A stretch of DNA of 64,000 nucleotides from Pleurotus ostreatus/Saccharomyces cerevisiae fusant (Eukaryota > Opisthokonta): the NCBI GenBank assembly GCA_024196135.1, contig JAMQCK010000059.1, positions 1 through 64,000 of the forward strand. The letters run 5' to 3'. The position numbers and the translations under genes are program-made. This document shows, in pieces, positions 56,889 through 64,000 of this stretch (positions are counted from its first letter, which is position 1; each line of letters starts with the position of its first letter). The notes below the pieces were generated by a model, which was not told the DNA's origin, did not search any database, and saw only the letters and a program-made list of their open reading frames with translations.

Positions 56889-58748
56889 ATGGCCGTCGAG
56901 CCCCTGCTCGCCACCCGCGCACAGCGCGGGTTCATCCTCACAGGTGCGGATCCCCCTCATCGCAGGTGGCAGCTGGACCCTAATCACATCTGCAGTGACA
57001 ATCCGTCAGTAATGTCCGCGTTCATCATGTATGTGGGTCGCTGAAGAACGCTGCAGAGGCCATCGCTGTTCTTGTTATGGTTGCCATTACGTTCAGATTG
57101 GTGCGTTGCTCGATCATTTCTGGTTGGGCGCTTAAATGGCTGACCCTCTCATCTTCAGGTCGACGAGGAAGTTAGCTTCCATCTAGGCTACAAGGTCTCT
57201 TCATCTCTCCCGCGCAGTTAGATCGCATCCTCATCCTATCTCCCCAGACCCTATCGTGCTACCTCGCCCTCTTCGCGCTCGCCGAGTAAGCAGCTGCAAC
57301 GCCTGCCCCTGCAACTCTAAACATATCCCCCCTTCAGGATCTTCGAGCTATTCATGTGCTACGACGCTCTCCGATTGCGAAATGTCATCCAGCTCGTCGG
57401 CATCTTACGTGCGTCCCCCTAGCGCCCATCCCCTCACGCACGTCTCACCCCTCCGCTCAGTATTCCATCTCGCACTCATGGTGATGGCGGCTCTGCAAGT
57501 CCACCAGACGCGAACAGCGCTCGTCACGATGTCTGCCGCTGACTGCGCCAGCAACTTTGACGAAGTGGTGCGTGGATTGCCGTGTTGCTGCCGCTTTGCC
57601 GCTAATTCTCCGTAGAGATGTGCAGGGCCTGGTACCCTATGGAATAGGGTAGAGCCCTACCTTATCGTAGCACCATGTCTCATCGGGGCGTCGTTGCTCG
57701 TGATGATCTTCTGGATGAAGCACCTTTATGCGGAATTCGGGTGCGTAGGCCAAGTCAGAAAGGCGTCTTTCCCTAATCGTCGCGAAGCTGGGCCGTCTTC
57801 CACATCGTCGGCGCGAACCCCAAGATGAAGGGTCAGTCTTGTTCTGCGTCTGCGCAGAGCATGTCTCACTCTCTTCGCAGAGATGTACCGCTGGTACCAG
57901 ATCATGATCTGCCTTCTGAAGTTCGACTTTTTCTTCTTCATCGGCGTTACGATGCAGGTAAGGAAGGCCAAGTCGTGATTACAATTTGAGCTCACCACTA
58001 TACAGCTCCTCATCGTGGTCTTGAACAAAAGTTCAGCAGAATTTGGGATCACCATCGCTGCCATTCCAGTCGTTCTCGTCCTGCTTGTATTGTGTGGCAT
58101 CGCCGTACAACGAGAAATCAAGTGGTACGTTGGCAACGAACGGGACGCCCTCTTTGCATTCTACTGACACGCTTGCAGGATCATGGCCATCTCACAAGTG
58201 CTGATGTTGGCCGCTATGAGTTATTGTGAGTCTATCCCACGCTGTACTGAAAGCATTAACTGACCTGTGTCTATAGTCCGTGCGTCACATCGTGCAAGCT
58301 ACCAACGCTCATCACTAACCCGATAGTTCAGTATATAAACTCGTCCGTTTCTACCAGCCAGGCTCACGAGAGGAGTACGCCACCACGCGTGCAACTCTCA
58401 CAACCTTCAGTACGCCTACCCTCCTCTTCCTCTTCCTCTTACACCCCTTACCAACCCCCCACCCAGCGATCGTCGCCTTCATTATCCTCTTCCTGACGTT
58501 CGCTGTCGGCCTGCGCTGCTTCTCCGACTTCGACCGCGGCCTCCAGCCGTCTAAAGTCAACGGTGGGTCCTCGTACACGCCCGTGGCGACCAAATTGGAG
58601 TACTTTGGCAGCGGTAATTAACGTTTTGCTAGATATCCCCACCCGGCCCACTTACTCATCGAAAATGGACTCCGCAGGTAATATGTCGCAACGGCAGTCG
58701 TCGTATATGGGCGGCGCGCCTGTGGGGTCGAGGATATCCATCGAGTAA
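56889..58748 (+). CDS. Multi-pass membrane protein, UPF0658 Golgi-type
   Basis: Integral membrane protein resembling the fungal UPF0658 Golgi apparatus membrane protein family; biochemical role unknown. The start at 56889 gives MAVEPLLATRAQRGFILT. Exons then read AIAVLVMVAITFRLVDEEVS, TLSCYLALFALAEIFELFMC, LRLRNVIQLVGIL, FHLALMVMAALQVHQTRTAL, PYLIVAPCLIGASLLVMIFW, QIMICLLKFDFFFFIGVTMQ (the most telling block), AAIPVVLVLLVLCGIAVQRE, IMAISQVLMLAAMSYFVYKL and TIVAFIILFLTFAVGLRCFS. A soluble tail ends MGGAPVGSRISIE. More than ten very short exons. The first splice is ambiguous: either one 106-base intron or two introns with a 9-base exon. Confidence 0.6.
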
Positions 58749-59420
58749 GGCGACCTAACGCTCGGCTTGGGCTTGTGTGCCTCGACGTAGGCGCTCTCGC
58801 CGAGCGAAGCGCAATTCAAGTGAGAATTTCGGGGGCAAGGGAGGAGGGAGGCGATGCGTCTATGGACTCAGGACCTTCGGATTTACATTTTCATCTAATT
58901 CGACCATCTATCTATCTACTTACCGTGGCTCGGAGTATGCTACTGATAGCGCTTCTCTAGGAGCACTCACCTGCTCGTCTTGGAGGGCGCTACCGCTTCT
59001 CTCTGGGTCTACTTTGCTTGCTTACGATCTGCGACGATTCTGTACAGTGCTAAGCTGCGCCTCCGTTCAGTTGTAGAGTACCTTGTAGTGATTATTTATT
59101 CGACGGTCCTGCGCGCACAGTGGTACTGGTCTTGCTCTGGTGGCTGGTCTTGTCTTGGGCCTTGCACAGGTTCAAGTGTTCTCAATTCGCCGGGAGGGTG
59201 CAGTGATTGGCTTCTCGGCGAATGCCGACGTCCAAGATGCAGTGACAAACATAAGCACACAATACGTCGCTTCTTGCTCCCAACTCGCATGGTCTCCTTC
59301 TCGCCCAGTCTTTGTCTAGCATATAGTCAACGATAACAAGCCCCTCTCATCTGTTTTGCAGGTGCGGTCTCAGTATCGCCTCGCTCTTTCTTCGTTCATA
59401 ACGTCCATGGCAGTACGAAT
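58749..59420. other. Gap between UPF0658-like and F-box genes
   Basis: 672 bases with short open frames on both strands but no recognisable gene. A CTATCTATCTA microsatellite lies at about 58909-58919. Confidence 0.45.
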
Positions 59421-61115
59421 ATGGAACTCCCAAGCTTTAAGTCTTCTTTCGTCTTCATCGAACTCTGCCCCCAATGCAGTACAACCCTCTCTCGCGATAC
59501 GCTGTCTATTCCTCTGGACGCCATCAGATTGCACGTACTCCCAACCGCCTCTCAAGCTCAAGATATCCATCGCGCAAGTGACGCCGACCTTGCGTCGATC
59601 TCTGCCTTCGCCGAAGCCATCTCTCGCACTCAGGCTCTTCTCGAAGATCTACGCGCCAAGCAGGAAGCTCTCGCTCAAAGCCTGGCCCGCAAACGCGCAC
59701 TCTTGTCCCCGATCCGACGAATCCCACTCGAACTCCTGAGCACGATCATCTCTCTCGCCGTCACTCGCACCTTCCGTCGCAAGCGCGACAGCTCACTCGT
59801 TCTTCGACATCCAGTTCTGCGTGTATGCCAGCGCTGGCGCGCTCTCGCGCGTGCTACACCGCAGCTCTGGGCGGATGTTGTCCTCTACCCGCTATACGAT
59901 CATAGCTGGGGCTATACACTTCGGGAATGCCTGCAATTATCGGACCCCCTCCCTGTCGACGTCAGTATCAAGAGAGATTGCCCTCCGTGGCGCGGCGATG
60001 ATTCCTTTCCGTCCTTCCGCAAGTACGACAAATCTGGATGGCAACACGCTGCAGATGCTATGCTTGGAGCTGCATCACGATGGCGATCCTTGGCCCTAGA
60101 CGGTTTTGAGCTTCCGAATGAACCCACTCCCTCCACGCCACCACTTCCTGAGGTCGGACAGGTCGATCTCACACGTGTACTCGCCACCAACCCAAAAGTG
60201 CTTTTCGGCCACTGTCTCCGTTTATCTCGCTTGTATCTCGCCAATGTCGACCCTGCCGCTCTTCCCGTGAAATGGGCTCAAATCACGGAGCTGTCGCTAT
60301 GGATGGTAGGCCGAGGCGAACTCAAGGATCTCACTACCTGCATCGACACCCTACGTCTATGCCCCAATCTGGAGGTGCTCGCCCTCACAGTGTATGGCTA
60401 TAGGAACCAGCAGCAGGACGAAGTTCGTCTCTGCCTCGCCAATCTGCGCGTCCTCGAACTGCGGTATCATGCATCATGGCTCCTCGACCGTCTCATCGTC
60501 CCCGGGTTACAGGAACTCAGACTCGCCAATCCTCTTCAAGACTTTGGTCGCTCGATGTTGCGTTTCGCAGCCAACAACGAGGAGGCTGTGGCTCATCTAC
60601 GAAGCCTGTGCTTCATGGACGATAAGATCGGGGAGGTAGACTGGGCGCAGCTCTTCGCCAAATATTCCAGCATCTCGCAATTAGGCATCGCCAGCATGTC
60701 CTGCGATGGTTGGAACAATGGCGGATTCCGAACCCTTGCGCAGGCACTCGTTGACGAGCCCGGTCTACTCGCGCAGCTCACGCTATTGCGTCTATGGTTC
60801 GGGACAGACATGCACAGCGCTTGTATAGAGGCGTTCGCCCGTCTCGTACATCACCGAGGGGTCAGACGGGCGCAGTCGAAGGGTGCGACGAGGATCGTCG
60901 AGATTGAGGCGCATCAAGCTCGTCTCGATTTCCACTCTCAGCGCAGCGACCCCATCCGCCACTCGGGTGTCGGCATATACAGGGGAGGTACTGTGAAACT
61001 AATACAGCATCCTCATCTGGAAGCGGACAAATTCCTGTTGGACCTGGTGAAGAATCGCCTAGACTCAGCTGACTGGACGCTGTATTACGAGGACGAAGAC
61101 GTTGCGGACCAGTAG
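59421..61115 (+). CDS. Intronless F-box-type protein
   Basis: Single-exon protein of 564 residues of the large agaricomycete F-box family. The start at 59421 gives MELPSFKSSFVFIELCPQ. A coiled helix (AISRTQALLEDLRAKQEALA) leads into the F-box: SPIRRIPLELLSTIISLAV, then HPVLRVCQRWRALARATPQL with the conserved W. The remainder is leucine-rich-repeat-like: LTRVLATNPKVLFGHCLRLS, LRLCPNLEVLALTVYGY, LANLRVLELRYHASWLLDRL. It ends in an acidic YYEDEDVADQ. Members of this family usually act as SCF adaptors, but targets are unknown and paralogues expand freely. No frameshift. Confidence 0.82.
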   Translation: MELPSFKSSFVFIELCPQCSTTLSRDTLSIPLDAIRLHVLPTASQAQDIHRASDADLASISAFAEAISRTQALLEDLRAKQEALAQSLARKRALLSPIRRIPLELLSTIISLAVTRTFRRKRDSSLVLRHPVLRVCQRWRALARATPQLWADVVLYPLYDHSWGYTLRECLQLSDPLPVDVSIKRDCPPWRGDDSFPSFRKYDKSGWQHAADAMLGAASRWRSLALDGFELPNEPTPSTPPLPEVGQVDLTRVLATNPKVLFGHCLRLSRLYLANVDPAALPVKWAQITELSLWMVGRGELKDLTTCIDTLRLCPNLEVLALTVYGYRNQQQDEVRLCLANLRVLELRYHASWLLDRLIVPGLQELRLANPLQDFGRSMLRFAANNEEAVAHLRSLCFMDDKIGEVDWAQLFAKYSSISQLGIASMSCDGWNNGGFRTLAQALVDEPGLLAQLTLLRLWFGTDMHSACIEAFARLVHHRGVRRAQSKGATRIVEIEAHQARLDFHSQRSDPIRHSGVGIYRGGTVKLIQHPHLEADKFLLDLVKNRLDSADWTLYYEDEDVADQ

Positions 61116-61614
61116 GGGAGGACGATCTCGACTACGATAGCCGTTCGCTTGCATTAGAGACCTTGCGCACCGTGAAGGATAGGGTATATCAATATTTTGC
61201 GTAACGTATCGGTCCTTGTACTAAGGACGGCGAACCCGCCTATATTACCGCCTAGGCAGTCGATGAGGACGAATGTTGCCCGACGTTACTTTCGAAGTTG
61301 ATAATTGTATGGCAAGACATGTGATATGCATATACTCCGAGACGGGTCCTGGACACAAAGCACGGGGCGCGAGAGGGGGTGGAGAGGGACGGAGGGGCGC
61401 TCGCATTGTGTATACATACTTCGCGATTGCTCGATGTTTTGCATGCCGACGTTTTTAACCAGCGAAAGCAGATGTATGAACAGCATAAACAACAAGATTA
61501 GCAATACGATAGATAGCCTCTGAACCCCGTCTATGGGCAAATAGATATACTATGTATACGCTCCCATTCGAGGCAATCGTCAACGGTCATGTCATAACAT
61601 CATAGCGCAAGCAA
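61116..61614. other. Gap between converging genes
   Basis: 499 bases between two stop codons facing each other. A/T-richer than its surroundings. No gene is seen. Confidence 0.5.
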
Positions 61615-64000
61615 CTACGCCTTCGCCTTCTTCCTCGACCGTGTCACCTTCGGCTCGGGCGGTGGTGGCTCTGGCTGCGCTTCTTCATCATTGTCGTAGA
61701 CAAACTTCTTCACGACCACGTTCTCTGGCACCAGATCCTTCAGCGGAGAGGTGGCTTCCAGGTTGCCCAGTGTATCAAGCTGTAAGGCCTGCAAAAATGT
61801 GAGCATCGGTCTAATGGAGAGGAAAGACAAGAAGTGTACCTTGGCAGCCGCAGACAAACAGCCCTTCTTCAAGGACCGTTCGGGCAACGTCGAGGCCTTG
61901 GGCGGATGAGGCAATATATCCTCCAGGCATTTCGCCGTCTGCAACGCTCGGTCCCACTTCACCCTCCTCGCCGCCTCTTCCGCCTCTTCTTCCTGCGCTC
62001 CGCCATCGAACCTCAAGCGCCCTATCTTCATTGGCGTCTCGTAGTCTTCTTCATCGCCAGGTCCCCTCCGATGCCGCTGCGGGCGCTCGGGAGTGCTATA
62101 GCCATCCTCGCTCCCCTCCGCGCTCACGAAACTCCCGTCGCCCTCTTCGCCGTTCGCCGCACGCCGCGCCCGCCTCTCCGCACGTTCCTTCCGCGCGTGG
62201 CTGCGCGCCTCCTGTTCCTTCTGCCCATTCGACTTCATCTTCATCGCTGGGCTGTCCGGCCGGTCGCCCTCCCTGCGAATGATCTCGGTCTCGATCCGCG
62301 CAGCAAGGTAGTCCTGGTTCTTCTGCGTGTTCGCGTTCGTGAGCGCCCGCAGCGCAACGGCAGACATCCCGCCCAGCGCGTCTGTCGGGGCGTGCACCAC
62401 ACGCGCCCGGCGGGGTGCAGGGGCTGGCGTTTGCGGTGGCTCTGTCCCTCCTCTCCGAGAGCGGGTAGTACGTCGGACCGCTAACGGTTGCGTAGGCTGT
62501 AAGTGAGACGCGACGCGCTTCTCCGGCGAGTCAATGGGTTCGGGAGCAGTCGGTCGGGGAGGTGAAGATGCTTGTTCCGGTTGTTGAGCAGGAGGCTCTG
62601 AAGGAGGCAAAGGCGTCGCGCCCTCAGCATGTTCCGATGCCATGTCATGGTCGCTCGAGGGAGCGACATCCGCTAGAGGGGCAGGTAGGGTTGGGGGCGA
62701 AGAGTTCCCATCGTTCTGCTTGCGTCGTTTCGGTGGGCTATCTGCCGCGACGTCGTCTGTCTTGCGCTTGCGCGCATCCGCTGCAGAATCTCCGGTATCG
62801 CTACTCTGGGGAGGCGACCTGACCCCACGAGCTGTGCGAGTCGGAGGTGAAGTCTTCTTGGTCACGGTAACGGTTCCAGCAGTCGCAGACGGGACGTCAG
62901 GCTGGATTGATTGTCAGCTTCGCGAGGTGGAACTGATTGCTCTTCGGGGCGTACCTCATGCCTCTTGGGCGCATCTCGCGTCAGATCCACCATTCTCATC
63001 TTCTTGCCTCCATTAATCGACATATGCACGCTCTTCGACGAGCTGGCCTGTGTGCTGCTGCCCGCACGCGAGGAAGACGACGCAGGCTTAGTAGCAGTCG
63101 ACGGAGGTTTGACAGCGGTCGGCGTCGGCTTTGTCACGGCGGGCTTCGTCGCCGACGGCGGCCTCGCGTATGGCTTACCCATTCGCGGGATCCTGGTCGT
63201 CGACTTGACCTTCAATGCCGAGCCAGCGACAGGTTGTCTCAACCTCGACTTTACAGCAGTCGTCGACGAGCCCGCAGCTCCCTCCGGCGTACCCACATCA
63301 GCTGCCGACTCCTTCGCCTCCTCAGATTCCTCCGCTATGGCCGTGAATGGGAATGGCAACTGCCGCTGCGCCAACTTCGTCTTCGCAGTAGCCGACGGCG
63401 GCTCGACCGAAGCGCTCCTCCCCTTCGGCTCGACGGTTGTGGCCCTCGCCTTCCCCTTCGCCCGCGAGATGGCAGAAGACGGCGGCTCAGCGGACGCGCT
63501 GCGACTCCGCTCGAACGTCAAAGCGGGCAGCCGCGGCTCGACCGACGCATTACGCTCGAGACTAGGGGGACGGATAGCAGAGGGCGGCCGCGTGATGGAT
63601 GAAGGCGGACGCGAAGCCGATGTGGGTTGACGCAAAGCAGACGACGGCTCCGGAACACGACTCGGTGGCCGGCTGACGCTTGACGGCGCTTGCAGGCGCA
63701 GACCACGCAAGGGCGTACTGGGTATCTTGCTCATTGCCGCCGGTACTCTTCTCGCAGGGCTCTCCTGTGTGCCTGCTCCTCTGGGTATCGTGAACTTCGC
63801 CGGTGCCGCGTTCGAAGAGCCACCTTTGGCAGGTGAAGGGAAGGCTGTCGCCTTCGCGGGTACGCGCCGAGCGGGTGATTCGCTGATGTCGCCTGGCTTG
63901 ATGACCATCTTCATCTTGGTAGGCGAAGACTTTGTGGGGGAGGGAAAGCGCATAGGTAACGATGGCGCATGCGGTGGAGGCGTCGAAGGAGCGATATTCT
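61615..64000 (-). CDS. Large disordered nuclear/cytoskeletal-type protein, 5' end outside the window
   Basis: Unrecognised protein of at least 775 residues. The reading frame is open to the window edge upstream of an ATG at 63953, so the true start lies beyond base 64000. The N-terminal part is Ser/Pro/Arg-rich and carries MRFPSPTKSSPTK, two SPARRVPA motifs, SKIPSTP and TRIPRMGKPYARP (SxIP/TxIP shape), and many PPS repeats. An intron at 62954-62902 joins DAPKRHE to PDVPSATAGTVTVTKK. The second part is Lys/Arg/Glu-rich with DYLAARIETEIIRREGDRPD and a helical HARKERAERRARRAANGE. A second intron near 61842-61791 joins to ALQLDTLGNLEATSPLKDLV and a basic end KVTRSRKKAKA. Function is unknown. Confidence 0.6.

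Noticed and set aside
1..64000. Search for transposons, CRISPR arrays, phage-like defence systems or biosynthetic clusters
   Set aside because: No transposase, reverse transcriptase or integrase motif, no regularly spaced palindromic repeats with spacers (the minisatellites have no spacers), and no core biosynthetic enzyme was found.

Overview
This window is nuclear DNA of a filamentous basidiomycete, most likely an agaricomycete. The coding genes are packed closely. They are cut by many 45-60 base GT..AG introns with CTGAC/CTAAC-like branch sites. Gene families typical of this group are present, including an intronless F-box protein, a tandem pair of seven-TM proteins and a cytochrome b5-acyl-CoA dehydrogenase fusion. 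I found no CRISPR array, intact transposon or rRNA. All gene models are my own splicing by eye; outer limits are firmer than individual splice sites.

Layout. Bases 1-5.9 kb carry no gene I can name. There are spliced-looking fragments at 0.5-2.4 kb, then a 2.5-5.2 kb block of minisatellites with 16-26 base periods, in which strand composition flips from C-rich to G-rich and back. From 5.9 to 12.1 kb come a ribosome-biogenesis WD40 protein (NSA1), an FHF-complex subunit (FHIP/RAI16-like) and a DNAJC9-type histone co-chaperone. From 12.7 to 16.7 kb lie two tandem seven-TM paralogues and a small cysteine-rich secreted protein. From 17.1 to 37.3 kb lie housekeeping genes: NOC3, the b5-acyl-CoA dehydrogenase, APC5, a very long XMAP215/ch-TOG protein with five TOG arrays, CPSF30/Yth1 and a Sct1/Gpt2-type glycerol-3-phosphate acyltransferase. 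From 38.5 to 48.8 kb are a secreted GH2 glycosidase, an Hsp20 with heat-shock elements, a gamma-glutamyltransferase, an F-box/WD protein, a damaged tRNA-Gln-like element and a Gfo/Idh/MocA oxidoreductase. From 49.3 to 64 kb are a short coiled-coil protein, a tiny PIG-Y-like gene, a Gyp7-type Rab GAP, two tandem aprataxin-like genes, a UPF0658-like membrane protein, an F-box protein and a large disordered protein that runs off the right edge.

The genes mostly serve separate cellular functions and do not form an obvious biosynthetic or defence cluster. Two loosely shared themes are large-subunit ribosome assembly (NSA1, NOC3) and microtubules/mitosis (XMAP215, APC5, FHIP via dynein, and possibly the edge protein with SxIP motifs). 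Several neighbours are divergent with less than 200 bases between start codons, so their promoters must overlap.

The observation I find most unusual is the tandem aprataxin pair. The upstream copy keeps the HIT histidine triad. The downstream copy is otherwise intact and keeps its zinc finger, but its middle (nucleophilic) histidine is an alanine, so it looks like a conserved pseudoenzyme.
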